The notes: generated by a model not told the origin, from the sequence alone. A DNA stretch of 64,000 nucleotides from Legionella sp. PATHC035 (GCF_026191115.1 NZ_JAPHOT010000001.1:1741501-1805500), one strand, 5' to 3'; shown: positions 27,284 to 37,427, counted from the stretch's first letter. Made by a program: numbers and translations.

Positions 27284-28848
27284 GGAAGCACCGCGTAATT
27301 TGATATTTCTGTAAATTCATGAGTTTGGCTAACTAAAATCATCAGGGTATTTTTTAGGTTCAGCAATGGTCCCATGAGCAAGTCAATTTTATCGCGTTCC
27401 AATCCATCAAACGTACGGTCAATAATCAGTAATTGAGGCTCAAGCAAAATAATTCGTACTATCATGAGTGCAATCAGCTCAAATTCTGTAAATTCATTTT
27501 GCCAATCATATATTACCGCTTTTAAACCTAAAGGTTGATGTACTATTTTTTCAGAAAGTCCGAAATGATTGAGCTGCTCCATCACCTGTTTAGGAGAGAT
27601 ACTCTTATGGTTTAGTACTAAGTTGTCATAAATGGTGCCTACAAACCATTCAGGTCTTCGTAACAATAAACTGTATTGTCGAAGTGCTGCTCGATGCTTT
27701 TCATTGCATAGTTGTTGATTAACTTGAACGTGCATATCATATTTTTTTCCAAATCCCAGCAGTGATTCAGAAAATGTTTTGCAATTCTGTGCATCTTGAG
27801 AGTAAACAAAAAGAGGATTATTCAAAGAGGCAATTGCGTGACGTTTATTGGCGAATTTTATTTCTATGGTTTGGATTGGCACAAATAAAGCATTCAGATC
27901 GATTTTAATTTCTTCCAAGGGTAAATTGAGGACTACATCAATCTTATTCTTGGAGGCAATTAAATCGTAATAATTCTCAAGAAGAACACCAAAGCGCTTA
28001 AATGCATAAATCAATGCACCAAGCACAATTTCAGCAGCTACCAGTTGTCCTAAACTCAATTGATTTTTAATCACAAGATATCCTCCTAATCCTAAAAGGA
28101 GGCTACTTGAAAACGCAGCCAGCAGATAAAAACCAATTTGATGCTTAATCAGTTGTTTAAAATGAGTCTTTCTTGCATTTAAAAAAGACACCAAATGCTT
28201 GTCGGATTGTAATGTGGCGTAGTGATTATAATTACTAAATCGAAATAAAAATCGATTGATTAGAAGTTCTTCAAGCCAGGCACCCACTTGATGCTTTTCG
28301 GCGCATTCTTTTTTTGCACTTTCTAATCCTTTACGAAAGGGGATAAAAATAATTAACAAGATACTAAGAATAATAGCTACGTCAAAAATGATAAATAGGG
28401 GATGATAAATGAGGAGAAGTAACAACCCCAAAAAAAGCTGTAATCCTAAATTAACCCCATAAAGCAAAAGGCTGGCAAGTGATTTATTGATGGTAGCCAC
28501 TTCAAAAAAACGATTGACCAGTTCAGGACCATGATGCGTTGAAAAACTATCAAGCGACAGACGGGTAAAATGATTGGTGAGGTTTAGACTTATTTTCACC
28601 ATCAATTTTTGCTGAATGACTTCAAGAATTACAGTTTGCCAAACATTTAAGGCCCCCAGTGCCGCCATTAAGATGAACACAATCAGACTCAAGGTCAATA
28701 CAGGCTGCATTAATTTGCCAAAAGCAATTAAATTGATTAATGTCTGTGCTGCAATCGGAATGCTTAATGTGAATAAGCTTGCTATTAAGCTAATGAGTGC
28801 AATCGATATCAGGGTGGGTCTATCTAAAACATCAGTAATTGAATTCAT
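27280..28848 (-). CDS. ABC exporter-like membrane protein with degenerate nucleotide-binding domain
   Basis: Residues 10-290 form a type-1 ABC exporter membrane domain with about six helices. Residues 330-522 keep the order of an ABC ATPase domain, but the key residues are gone. No Walker A GxxGxGKS/T is present where NNPLFVYSQDAQNCKTF stands, the LSGGQ position reads NEFTEFE, and Walker B LLIID477 is followed by Arg instead of the catalytic Glu. The H-loop may survive as SQTHE. An active ATPase is unlikely unless it pairs with another subunit. Operon order is ABC-HlyD-TolC. The change looks like long-term divergence, since the frame is intact. Confidence 0.75.
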   Translation of the reverse strand: MNSITDVLDRPTLISIALISLIASLFTLSIPIAAQTLINLIAFGKLMQPVLTLSLIVFILMAALGALNVWQTVILEVIQQKLMVKISLNLTNHFTRLSLDSFSTHHGPELVNRFFEVATINKSLASLLLYGVNLGLQLFLGLLLLLIYHPLFIIFDVAIILSILLIIFIPFRKGLESAKKECAEKHQVGAWLEELLINRFLFRFSNYNHYATLQSDKHLVSFLNARKTHFKQLIKHQIGFYLLAAFSSSLLLGLGGYLVIKNQLSLGQLVAAEIVLGALIYAFKRFGVLLENYYDLIASKNKIDVVLNLPLEEIKIDLNALFVPIQTIEIKFANKRHAIASLNNPLFVYSQDAQNCKTFSESLLGFGKKYDMHVQVNQQLCNEKHRAALRQYSLLLRRPEWFVGTIYDNLVLNHKSISPKQVMEQLNHFGLSEKIVHQPLGLKAVIYDWQNEFTEFELIALMIVRIILLEPQLLIIDRTFDGLERDKIDLLMGPLLNLKNTLMILVSQTHEFTEISNYAVLP

Positions 28849-28883
28849 TTCTTTACTTATTATCCTTTTTTAATCGTAAAAAA

Positions 28884-29735
28884 CTAGTGTTTTAATTTTT
28901 TCAATAAAAAAAACTCAAGGGACTCGATTGCCTTATTGTGCTCTTTCTTTTTTAGCAAGGATACATGAATATCGTTTAATTTAGGTAAAAAATCCTCATC
29001 AAGTCGGTCAAGATCATTAGGAATCATGCTGCGTTGTATGGCAGTAATGCCTAACCCTGCGCGCACTGCAGCCATTTTCCCAGTGTAGCTTTGACTACTG
29101 AACACAAGACGCCAGTTTAAATGGTGACTCTCTAGAGAATCAATCACGTTTCCACGATAAACACAAGGTGTTGGTGAGAGCACCAGCGGAATTGGTGTGT
29201 TTTTATTGAGTTGAGTGAGAAGCTCTCTCTTCCCCACCCAATCGACTGACTCATTCCACACATCGACACCCTCAGCAATTTGATTTCTTTGATTTGTTTT
29301 AATCAATATCAAATCAAAATCGCCGTGGTTAAAACGTTCGATTAAATTAAGAGTCAGTTCACACTCAACATTCAGCATCACCCGTGGATGCAGTCGTGAA
29401 AACTCCACCAACACATCCGATAAAAACATTGACGCAAAATCCTCAGGCAAACCAAATCGAAGTTCCCCATGGAGTTCTGGGGCCTTGAATCGGTCAAGTG
29501 ATTCGCGATGCAGTTCATAAATTCTTTTGGCATAACCTAAAAAAAGCTCGCCATCAGGGGTTAGCGACAGCTCGCGTCCGCGAAGAATTAAGGGTTTTTC
29601 AATCAACTGCTCCAGTTTTGCAATCTGCTGACTCACTGCGGATTGAGTGCGTCCAATCCGAACGGCTGCTTTTGTAAAACTTCTGGTTTCTGCAACCGCC
29701 AAAAAGCATTGCAAGGTTACGGTATCAAGGCTCAT
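28884..29735 (-). CDS. LysR-family transcription regulator
   Basis: The 283-residue protein has an N-terminal winged helix-turn-helix (CFLAVAETRSFTKAAVRIGR, then TQSAVSQQIAKLE) and a C-terminal periplasmic-binding-like co-inducer domain. It is divergent from dabB with an 88-bp intergenic space that holds a dyad at 29778-29796. LysR genes are commonly found beside DAB operons and respond to CO2 limitation elsewhere; that control is inferred here. Confidence 0.92.
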   Translation of the reverse strand: MSLDTVTLQCFLAVAETRSFTKAAVRIGRTQSAVSQQIAKLEQLIEKPLILRGRELSLTPDGELFLGYAKRIYELHRESLDRFKAPELHGELRFGLPEDFASMFLSDVLVEFSRLHPRVMLNVECELTLNLIERFNHGDFDLILIKTNQRNQIAEGVDVWNESVDWVGKRELLTQLNKNTPIPLVLSPTPCVYRGNVIDSLESHHLNWRLVFSSQSYTGKMAAVRAGLGITAIQRSMIPNDLDRLDEDFLPKLNDIHVSLLKKKEHNKAIESLEFFLLKKLKH

Positions 29736-29777
29736 TAGAAATCCTAATCAAAGATATAAAAATTATTAATTTTACTA

Positions 29778-29796
29778 ATATAAGTTTATCTTATAT
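29778..29796. promoter_or_regulatory. dyad operator, probable LysR site
   Basis: ATATAAG-TTTAT-CTTATAT is a perfect 7-bp inverted repeat with a 5-nt spacer. It lies 43 bp from the lysR start and 28 bp from the dabB start. The position and symmetry fit a LysR-type operator acting on both genes. Confidence 0.5.
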
Positions 29797-29823
29797 ATTT
29801 CCATTGTAGCAAAACATTTTCTA

Positions 29824-31353
29824 ATGAGGAATGCTGTGAATACAATAATACTTTTTTTATCTGGCGCGCTTCTGGCATGCCCAACCCTCGCCCTGTTCAT
29901 TAACTGTTTTAGTGGCAGGAAAAGAGCTGCCTCTGCTGCTCGCTGGGCCGGTGCATTGATTGGTTTTGGATTTGTAATCGGTGTTATTTTGTTAAGCTGT
30001 TTGCGCTTTTCAGAAATGCCGATGATTTATCTACTCACCAGCCTGAATACCTTAGCCCTGTTATTATGTACTTTAGTTTTATTGGTGAGCTTTATTGTTC
30101 ATCGATTTTCACTAAGGTACATGGATGGCGACCGGCTCTATTCGCGTTATTTTTGCACCCTGTCAGCGATTACGCTTAGTGCTGTAGTTATGGTTCTTGC
30201 CGATAACCTTTTTCTGTTTTGGTGCTCCTGGTCACTCAGCAACCTCTTATTAATTGCTTTAATGGTTCACAAGAGCGAATGGACCGCGGCAAGAAATTCA
30301 GGACGGCTCACCCTCAATACCTTATTAGTAGGAAGTATCAGCTTGCTAGCTGCTTTTATCTTAATCACCTTAAGCACTGATACTGCATCCATCCAAGCTA
30401 TCAATCAGACAGATATAGTAAGTTCCGCAGTGTTTATGCCAGCGATGACGTTGATGACACTCACGGCATTAACTCAATCAGCCATTTGGCCGTTTCATCG
30501 CTGGTTGATTAGCTCTTTAAATTCACCAACCCCGGTTTCCGCGCTGATGCATGCAGGCCTTGTCAACGGCGGTGGCATCCTCATTGTCAAATTTGCCCCG
30601 CTCTTTGCCGCATCCAGTCACTTACTCATGACTGTATTCATTCTGGGAACCCTCTCAGCATTTTTAGGAACCTTTTGGAAGCTCATGCAGCATGACATCA
30701 AGAAAATGCTGGCTTGCTCCACTTTAGCGCAAATGGGATTTATGATGATGCAATGCGGTCTGGGATTATTTGCCGCCGCTGTAGCTCACTTATGTTGGCA
30801 TGGCTTATTTAAAGCTTATTTATTCCTCAATTCGGGCTCTGCGATTGCTCAAAAAAGGAATGAACCTAAAGCCACTGGATACAAACCGCTTCTCTTTTTA
30901 ATTGCGTGCAGTGGCGGCTTCTTAGGAATGCTGGGTTTTGCATTCATGACGAATAAGCCAATCCTGTCTCTGCAGGCAACCTCATTCTTACTGGTATTTG
31001 CATTCATTGCCGGAACACAACTGATGCTCACAGTAATGAACAATCGCTTGTCCATCATTAACATGACACTTGGACTTTTGATGGCTTCCTTAGCGGGATT
31101 GATATATGGAGCAAGCATTCATCTGATTGAAGCGCTTCTTCCTAACTTAACCCAGTATTACTTACCCAAGCTATCAATACTGCATCTGATTGCTTTAGTT
31201 CTGCTTGTACTCCCCTGGCTGCTGTTTAACCTTGGGTTTACGAAAAAAATTAAAGATTCAAATTTCTGGTGCTGGCTGTACATGAACCTATTCAATCTAA
31301 GCCAACCCGCCCCCAAAACGGTAACCACATTACGGTCTGATTATAAATACTAA
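29824..31353 (+). CDS. dabB: DabB, proton-conducting subunit of the inorganic carbon transporter
   Basis: The 509-residue NuoL/MrpA-like membrane protein has about 13 or 14 helices. It includes the family segment SPTPVSALMHAGLVNGGGIL and the lysine-bearing GTFWKLMQHDIKKMLACSTL. As the partner of DabA, it is thought to energise CO2 hydration by cation flux. The next gene, dabA, starts 18 bp later, which is the standard pairing. Isolated NuoL homologues of Complex I are excluded by the dabA neighbour and the absence of other nuo genes. Confidence 0.92.
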   Translation: MRNAVNTIILFLSGALLACPTLALFINCFSGRKRAASAARWAGALIGFGFVIGVILLSCLRFSEMPMIYLLTSLNTLALLLCTLVLLVSFIVHRFSLRYMDGDRLYSRYFCTLSAITLSAVVMVLADNLFLFWCSWSLSNLLLIALMVHKSEWTAARNSGRLTLNTLLVGSISLLAAFILITLSTDTASIQAINQTDIVSSAVFMPAMTLMTLTALTQSAIWPFHRWLISSLNSPTPVSALMHAGLVNGGGILIVKFAPLFAASSHLLMTVFILGTLSAFLGTFWKLMQHDIKKMLACSTLAQMGFMMMQCGLGLFAAAVAHLCWHGLFKAYLFLNSGSAIAQKRNEPKATGYKPLLFLIACSGGFLGMLGFAFMTNKPILSLQATSFLLVFAFIAGTQLMLTVMNNRLSIINMTLGLLMASLAGLIYGASIHLIEALLPNLTQYYLPKLSILHLIALVLLVLPWLLFNLGFTKKIKDSNFWCWLYMNLFNLSQPAPKTVTTLRSDYKY

Positions 31354-31371
31354 TTATCCTGAGGAGTAACC

Positions 31372-33657
31372 ATGAGCAGAGCAAAAGCAATGGCGAATAA
31401 AGAAAAATTAAATGAGCAGCCTTTGAAAACAACGGCTTCAGTCAAAACGCCAAATAAGAAACTCGAAGTCCGTGCATTAGTGGATAACGCTGCCCAACGG
31501 ATTGCCCCGGTTTGGCCGCTAGAAACGTTTATCGCATGCAACCCCTTACAAGGATTTGAAGCGCAAAATTTTGAAGAGGCTTTAGCACAAGGCGGATTTC
31601 GACGAAAGGAAGTTTCCCGCAATCGCGCTTTAGAAAACGTCAACCTGCAGATGATTAAATGGTGTGGTGGTTTCTTTGATGCCGGACAAGGTGCTATTGA
31701 AATGCCCTATCGAGAAAAAGGGTTCTATTTTGGATTTTTGAAACTCGCGTGTTTTGACAAAAAACTTCATGAGAATAAGAAAGAGACAAAACAATGGTTA
31801 ATGAGCTTGCCTGAATCTGCTGAAGAGGCAATCATTCTTTGCCTGCAAAAACTTAATGTGCCCAGAGACAAAGCAGAAGAATTCATCACCCAAACCTTTC
31901 TTTATCTGCCAGGTTGGGCGGGTTTTGTGAAATGGAAAACCCACTGGCACAATCCTACAACAGAAGACAAAATACCGGTTACACTCACAGACTTTCTTGC
32001 GGTGCGCCTGGTTATTACCTGTTTGCTCTGGCCCGAAGCGGGTCTGGAAAAAAAAAGCGAAGGAGATGGTTCTTTGGTTCAGGAGGCGCTTAAAAAAATA
32101 AAACGCAATGAAAAACACTACGAGGAGGCATTGCTTGAGACCTTGTTACCTGCAGTCAATCAGCGGACAACCAAGACTCAAAGAGCAGATGCGCAACTGG
32201 TCTTTTGTATTGATGTCCGCTCTGAACCTATTCGTAGGGCTATAGAGAAGCTGGGAAATTATGAAACTTTAGGATTTGCCGGCTTTTTTGGGATACCTAT
32301 TCGTGTGCAAGAGTTTGAGAGTGGCAAAACAAAAGATTGTTGCCCGGTATTATTAAAGCCCCGTTATCGTGTCGATGAAAAACCAAGCGCCGCAAATAAG
32401 GCCTTTATTGAGCAACACCAACAGGGGAAAACGGTTAAGACCACTCTTGGCAAAGTCTATCAAGAGTTAAAATATAATTTTGCAACCCCTTTTGCTTTGG
32501 TTGAAACCCTTGGGGCTTGGTGTGGCCTGAAGATGGTGCTGCAATCGTTAGCGCCTAACTATACCAAGAAAACAAGTCAAGCTCTAAATCACTTAATTGT
32601 CCCCAAAATCCATACAGAGCCCTCGTTTGAATTAAATGAGACTAATTTGGAGCAAGGCATCGCGTTAAGCGAGCAGATTGACTATGCCGAAACGGTATTA
32701 CGCCTCATGGGGCTCTCTTCAGGTTTTGCAAAAGTGATTGTCCTTTGCGGTCATGGAAGTTCCACCGAAAATAATCCCTATGCATCGGCTCTAGATTGTG
32801 GTGCCTGCGGCGGGAATCCTGGAGGCATTAACGCGAAACTCTTGGCAGCAATTCTTAATAAAACGGAAGTAAGAAGGGGATTAGAGGATAAAGGAATTCA
32901 CATTCCAATCGATACCGTGTTTTATGGTGCTCTTCACAACACCACCACCGACTCTATTGCGCTTTATAACCTAAAATCAAGTAAGGTCATTTATCCAGCG
33001 CTGCTCAATCAGTTACTTGCCGATTTGGAGGAAGCAAAATCGAGCAATAATCTGGAACGGGGTCGCAAATTAAATTCAAAACATGCAGAACAAGACATTC
33101 TGCGAAGAAGTCAGGATTGGTCTGAAACACGCCCTGAATGGGGTCTTGCCCGCAATGCTGCTTTTATTGTGGCGCCCCGTTCTTTAACTAAAAATATCAA
33201 TCTTGATGGTCGATGCTTTTTACATTCCTATGACTGGGAACAAGACCCCGAAGGAAGTTTCCTGGAAACAATCCTCACCGCACCCATGGTGGTTGCTCAA
33301 TGGATTAATACCCAATATTTATTTTCAACCCTTGATAATGTTGCTTACGGCAGTGGCAGCAAAATCACTCACAATGTCACGGGCAAAATGGGTATCATGC
33401 AGGGCAATGGCAGTGATTTAATGCATGGACTTCCTTTGCAATCCGTGATGAGAAGTGATGAAACCCCTTACCATCAGCCACAACGCCTGTTGACTGTAGT
33501 CCATGCACCCAAAGCGCTCGTCTCAAGCATCATTGAGCGTCAAGCGATTTTAAAAACATTGTTCTTCAATGAATGGGTTCATCTTATCATCATTGAACCA
33601 AGTGATGGTCAAGCCTACAAACTGAATCAAAATGGCAGTTGGATTTTAGCTCGCTAA
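31372..33657 (+). CDS. dabA: DabA, zinc-dependent inorganic carbon transporter subunit (DUF2309)
   Basis: The 761-residue soluble beta-carbonic-anhydrase-like subunit converts CO2 to bicarbonate vectorially. The zinc and catalytic set is visible: C279-x-D281-x-R283 (FCIDVRSEP), H461 (LCGHGSSTENNP) and C476 (LDCGACGGNPGG). The H-to-C spacing is 15, as in Halothiobacillus DabA. AGGAG lies 6 nt before the ATG. It should raise cytoplasmic bicarbonate for carboxylases such as PurK, encoded downstream. Confidence 0.95.
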   Translation: MSRAKAMANKEKLNEQPLKTTASVKTPNKKLEVRALVDNAAQRIAPVWPLETFIACNPLQGFEAQNFEEALAQGGFRRKEVSRNRALENVNLQMIKWCGGFFDAGQGAIEMPYREKGFYFGFLKLACFDKKLHENKKETKQWLMSLPESAEEAIILCLQKLNVPRDKAEEFITQTFLYLPGWAGFVKWKTHWHNPTTEDKIPVTLTDFLAVRLVITCLLWPEAGLEKKSEGDGSLVQEALKKIKRNEKHYEEALLETLLPAVNQRTTKTQRADAQLVFCIDVRSEPIRRAIEKLGNYETLGFAGFFGIPIRVQEFESGKTKDCCPVLLKPRYRVDEKPSAANKAFIEQHQQGKTVKTTLGKVYQELKYNFATPFALVETLGAWCGLKMVLQSLAPNYTKKTSQALNHLIVPKIHTEPSFELNETNLEQGIALSEQIDYAETVLRLMGLSSGFAKVIVLCGHGSSTENNPYASALDCGACGGNPGGINAKLLAAILNKTEVRRGLEDKGIHIPIDTVFYGALHNTTTDSIALYNLKSSKVIYPALLNQLLADLEEAKSSNNLERGRKLNSKHAEQDILRRSQDWSETRPEWGLARNAAFIVAPRSLTKNINLDGRCFLHSYDWEQDPEGSFLETILTAPMVVAQWINTQYLFSTLDNVAYGSGSKITHNVTGKMGIMQGNGSDLMHGLPLQSVMRSDETPYHQPQRLLTVVHAPKALVSSIIERQAILKTLFFNEWVHLIIIEPSDGQAYKLNQNGSWILAR

Positions 33658-33670
33658 TGAGGAGAAAAAA

Positions 33671-34039
33671 ATGAAGGTGATTAAAGTTCAAGAAAGAAAG
33701 GATATTGGCATTAACCTCCACCCTATGAAAAAAATAGAAATAATCGTATCTGGTGAGCATGAACAGCTCATCAGTTCGATGATGGAAGAGGCAAAAGTCA
33801 CAGGGTTTACCCTGTTTCGCAACATTTCAGGTAAAGGCCATAATGGATTTCATGAAGGAAAAATATTATTCAACGACCGAGCGTCGCTGATTATGTTTCT
33901 TGCCGTAGCTCCGGAAGAAGTCATAGCAACCCTTGCATTAGGAATGAAAACCTTATTTCAGCAGAATTCGGGGGTCATGTTTGTTTCCGATGTTGATGTG
34001 GCACGTATGGATTATTTCCATTCCATCACTGGAGCCTGA
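33671..34039 (+). CDS. PII-like signalling protein of the DAB operon
   Basis: The 122-residue protein has the ferredoxin-like PII pattern: the strand MKKIEIIVSGE, a helix, the strand VTGFTLFRNISGKGHNG (T-loop side), then VDVARMDYF at the end. It starts 13 bp after dabA. PII-like proteins are regularly co-encoded with DabAB and are presumed to tune it by nucleotide or bicarbonate binding. The canonical uridylylated tyrosine is not evident. Confidence 0.75.
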   Translation: MKVIKVQERKDIGINLHPMKKIEIIVSGEHEQLISSMMEEAKVTGFTLFRNISGKGHNGFHEGKILFNDRASLIMFLAVAPEEVIATLALGMKTLFQQNSGVMFVSDVDVARMDYFHSITGA

Positions 34040-34041
34040 TC

Positions 34042-34875
34042 ATGCACTATCGCAATCAGTCGGTTTTGCTGGCCTCAAAACATGAGAAAGAAAAAGCAAT
34101 TGCCAAAGCTTTTTTTGATACACTCTCGTGCACATTGGATGTACATGATTTCGATACCGACCAATTTGGGACTTTTACTGGTGAAATAGCAAGGACATTA
34201 AGCCCCTATGATACCTGTATTTTAAAAGCAAAACGTGCTGCAGAGCACTACGGTTATGAATTAGCAATTGCGAGTGAAGGAAGTTTTGGTCCGCATCCTG
34301 CATTTCCCTTTATTCCCAGCGACCATGAAATCATGGTATTTTTAGATCTCAAAAACAATTGGGTGATTGCAGAGCAATTGACAACAACCAAAACAAACTA
34401 TCGTATGATGACCATAACCCCAAAAACAGAGCTTGACGAATTTTTAGTAAAAGCCGGTTTTCCCGAGCATGCTCTAACCCTGCAAACCAACAAAGATAAA
34501 GCGGTTATTGCCAAAGGAATCAGAGACAAGGAGGCCCTCGAGACCGCATTGTCTCTTGGCTTCCAACAAGAAAATGAACTCTTTCTTGCAACGGATATGA
34601 GAGCCATGATGAATCCCTTGAGGATGCAGGCGATTTCTGAACTCGCAGAAAAACTAGCTCATCGAATTCAATGTTGTTGCCCCAATTGTGGTGCTCCTGG
34701 TTTTGGGTTTAAAGAAACCTCAGGCAGTCTTCCTTGCAATGATTGCACATCCCCGACCTCCTTCTACCTGCACGAAGTTTGGGGCTGCATTCAATGTGAT
34801 TATCGGGAGACTCACCCCAGGAAAGACGGGTTAGAAGCAGCTGAGCCGCAATATTGTGATTATTGTAACCCTTAA
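34042..34875 (+). CDS. DUF6671-type protein with zinc-ribbon end
   Basis: The 277-residue soluble protein starts 2 bp after the PII-like gene, so it is in the same operon. The N-terminal domain has SEGSFGPHPAFPFIPSDHE, a conserved-looking acidic, His-containing loop. The C-terminus has three CxxC pairs (CPNCG, CNDC, CIQC and CDYC) that would bind zinc. I associate this layout with DUF6671; the function is unknown. The operon setting hints at a role in carbon supply. Confidence 0.65.
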   Translation: MHYRNQSVLLASKHEKEKAIAKAFFDTLSCTLDVHDFDTDQFGTFTGEIARTLSPYDTCILKAKRAAEHYGYELAIASEGSFGPHPAFPFIPSDHEIMVFLDLKNNWVIAEQLTTTKTNYRMMTITPKTELDEFLVKAGFPEHALTLQTNKDKAVIAKGIRDKEALETALSLGFQQENELFLATDMRAMMNPLRMQAISELAEKLAHRIQCCCPNCGAPGFGFKETSGSLPCNDCTSPTSFYLHEVWGCIQCDYRETHPRKDGLEAAEPQYCDYCNP

Positions 34876-34905
34876 AAAAAGTAACCCGATTAGGAGTATA
34901 TTGAA

Positions 34906-35409
34906 ATGCAAGAAAAACCTTTAGTTGGCATCATTATGGGCTCTCAAAGTGATTGGCCGATACTCTCTGAGAGCGCAAAAACACTAAAGGGCTTGAAGAT
35001 TTCCTTTGACGCAGACATTGTATCGGCACATCGGACACCAGACAAACTCCATGACTACGCACGAAATGCGGAAAAACGCGGAATACAGATTATTATTGCG
35101 GGTGCTGGAGGCGCGGCTCATCTTCCAGGAATGATGGCCGCAATGACCAGACTTCCTGTTTTGGGTGTCCCAATACCTTCTTCTTTACTTGATGGCTTGG
35201 ACTCCCTGCTTTCCATAGTACAGATGCCGGCAGGGATACCGGTTGGTACATTAGCAGTCGGCAAAGCAGGCGCAATTAATGCAGCTCTTTTAGCAGCCGC
35301 AATCCTTGCCAACAATAACCCGGAGATTTGCGAACGCTTAAATCAATACCGGGCGCAACAAACCCAAAAGGTTCTTGATAACAGCAAACCCCAATTGGAG
35401 TCATTATGA
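34906..35409 (+). CDS. purE: N5-carboxyaminoimidazole ribonucleotide mutase
   Basis: PurE class I moves the carboxyl group from N5-CAIR to CAIR in purine synthesis. The 167-residue protein has [11 protein letters not shown], the catalytic SAHRTP segment, and [15 protein letters not shown], all family signatures. It overlaps purK by 4 bp (ATGA) and starts 30 bp after the DUF6671 gene. Confidence 0.96.
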   Translation: MQEKPLVGIIMGSQSDWPILSESAKTLKGLKISFDADIVSAHRTPDKLHDYARNAEKRGIQIIIAGAGGAAHLPGMMAAMTRLPVLGVPIPSSLLDGLDSLLSIVQMPAGIPVGTLAVGKAGAINAALLAAAILANNNPEICERLNQYRAQQTQKVLDNSKPQLESL

Positions 35410-36509
35410 AACTCGGTATTTTAGGTGGCGGGCAACTCGCAAAAATGCTGGTTTTGGCAGCCCACTCGTTAGGAATTAGTACGGTATGCTTATCTCCCGA
35501 TCCTAATCCTTGTGTGCGCCATTTAACTCGCCTCATTTCAGCATCATTTGATGACGAAAAAGCACTTACTGCGTTTTGTAATGAAGTTGATTGCGTCACA
35601 TTTGAAACGGAAAACATTCCCTTGGCTTGTGCTGAGTTCATTGCCAAAAAAGTTCCATTTTATCCCTCTACCAAAGCGCTGCAGATCACTCAAGATCGCT
35701 TTTTGGAAAAATCATTTTTAAACTCATTAAAAATAAAAACGGCTCGTTTTACCGCGATTGAAACGCTTAAGGAACTGCAGGATGCCTTTGTCAGCTGGAA
35801 TAGCTCTGCCATTTTGAAAACAAGACGATTAGGCTACGATGGCAAAGGACAATATGTTCTGCATGAGCAGTCTGACATAGCAACTGCCTGGGAATTGATG
35901 CAGTCTCGTGATTTGATTTTGGAGCAGTTTGTTCCTTTTGAGGAGGAGCTATCGCTTATTGCCGTGAGAAATCAGCAAGAAGAGGTTCAATTTTATCCTC
36001 TCATCAGAAATCAACATCATCAGGGCATCCTTCAGTGGTCCGAAGCCCCGTTAGACAATAATTTATTGCAACAAAAAGCCCAAGACATTGCGAGCAAGAT
36101 TATGGATTCTTTAAGCTATGTCGGCGTCATAACCATCGAATTTTTTCACCACAAGGGCGAACTGATAGTCAATGAAATTGCTCCAAGAGTCCATAATTCT
36201 GGGCATCTAACCATTGAAGGGGCAATAACCAGTCAGTTTGAAAATCATTTACGTGCGGTATTTGCTTTACCTTTGGGCCTTACGGAGCTTATGAGCAAGT
36301 GCTTTTTGGTCAACTGCCTTGGCAAGATGCCCCCCATCCAAGCGTGCCTGGAAATACCAGGTGCCCATTATCATGATTATGGTAAAACGTCTCAGCCGAA
36401 GCGCAAGGTTGGCCATGTTACTTTAGTCGATAAAAATCCTGAGCGGTACCAGGACAGCAAGCTGAAGCTCATCAAAATGCAAAAGGAGTGCGCCATCGCT
36501 GGTGGATAA
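35406..36509 (+). CDS. purK: N5-carboxyaminoimidazole ribonucleotide synthase
   Basis: The ATP-grasp enzyme makes N5-CAIR from AIR, ATP and bicarbonate. It opens [34 protein letters not shown] is the ATP-grasp loop, and [18 protein letters not shown] is the metal and substrate loop of PurK. The length of 367 is standard. Being last in a DAB-containing series, it is the direct bicarbonate consumer of the operon. Confidence 0.96.
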   Translation: MKLGILGGGQLAKMLVLAAHSLGISTVCLSPDPNPCVRHLTRLISASFDDEKALTAFCNEVDCVTFETENIPLACAEFIAKKVPFYPSTKALQITQDRFLEKSFLNSLKIKTARFTAIETLKELQDAFVSWNSSAILKTRRLGYDGKGQYVLHEQSDIATAWELMQSRDLILEQFVPFEEELSLIAVRNQQEEVQFYPLIRNQHHQGILQWSEAPLDNNLLQQKAQDIASKIMDSLSYVGVITIEFFHHKGELIVNEIAPRVHNSGHLTIEGAITSQFENHLRAVFALPLGLTELMSKCFLVNCLGKMPPIQACLEIPGAHYHDYGKTSQPKRKVGHVTLVDKNPERYQDSKLKLIKMQKECAIAGG

Positions 36510-36740
36510 TCTATGACAGGTAAGATCAACGGGTAAAAATAATGTTCATCGATCAACAAAAAAGTATTAGAAAAAACTTTGCAATAAGGAGGTGTTACAT
36601 CAAAAAATTTGATTCGTACTGAGAGTAAATGTTTATGATTTATTAAATAAGCTAGGCTGAATTTAAGGACTATTTGAAATTGCTTTAATCAGAAAATAGT
36701 CTAATCTTCAAATGATGTTAAAACTCATAAGGATATCAAA

Positions 36741-37211
36741 ATGAAATTAATTAAACAGTTGTTCTTAGTTGCACTCATTTCCCTCTACAGCTTCGCAGCA
36801 AGCGCAAACGATACAATCGTTAACGTTGCTGAAGGCAATAAAGATTTTTCAACTCTTGTTTCTTTACTTAAAAAAGCAGGGCTTGTCAGTGCACTTGAGG
36901 GTAAAGGACCTTTCACGGTTTTTGCACCAACCAATGAGGCTTTTGCCAGTGTTCCAAAAGCTGATTTAGATGCCCTTCTCGCAAATCCTGAGAAGCTGAA
37001 GGCTGTTTTACTTTATCACGTCGTCAGTGGAGACGTTACTTCTGATAAAATTAAGCCAGGAATGGTTAAAACACTCAGCGGGCAAGATGTTGATGTAACG
37101 GTTAAAGAGGGTAAAGTGTTTGTCAATAATGCCGAGGTTGTCAAAGCTGATGTGAAAGCGTCTAATGGCGTGATTCACGTTATCGATCACGTTTTAATTC
37201 CTAAAGAGTAG
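36741..37211 (+). CDS. secreted fasciclin (FAS1) domain protein
   Basis: The 156-residue protein has a signal peptide (KQLFLVALISLYSFAASA). One FAS1 domain follows, with its two signature boxes GPFTVFAPTNEAF and NGVIHVIDHVLIP and an ALLYHVV-like H-box (VLLYHVVSG). The start is supported by AAGGAT about 8 nt upstream. Periplasmic or secreted adhesion is typical of the family. It is monocistronic and followed by a strong hairpin at 37220. Confidence 0.93.
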   Translation: MKLIKQLFLVALISLYSFAASANDTIVNVAEGNKDFSTLVSLLKKAGLVSALEGKGPFTVFAPTNEAFASVPKADLDALLANPEKLKAVLLYHVVSGDVTSDKIKPGMVKTLSGQDVDVTVKEGKVFVNNAEVVKADVKASNGVIHVIDHVLIPKE

Positions 37212-37219
37212 TTGTTTTT

Positions 37220-37250
37220 AGATGGCACTCATTTTCCTTGAGTGCCATCT
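37220..37250. terminator. hairpin after the fasciclin gene
   Basis: AGATGGCACTCA and TGAGTGCCATCT form a perfect 12-bp stem with a 7-nt loop, starting 9 bp after the stop codon. The U tract is weak, but a T run precedes the stem on the other strand, so it may act in either direction. Confidence 0.65.
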
Positions 37251-37427
37251 CATCAAAAGACCCTCATTTTTAAGCATGCTCAGAATAAAACACTATCAAA
37301 TTTCGTTTGCATGACCTTACTGCTTTTAATGCAGCACTCACACGTTCAATTTATCCAGAATAAATGATATATACTATTTAATAAGTGTTTTTCTTAATAT
37401 TGTAAATTTGCAAGCGAGGGAATATTA

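Noticed and set aside
29824-31353. Complex I subunit NuoL
   Set aside because: No other nuo genes are nearby and the next gene is DUF2309/DabA, so DabB is the better name.
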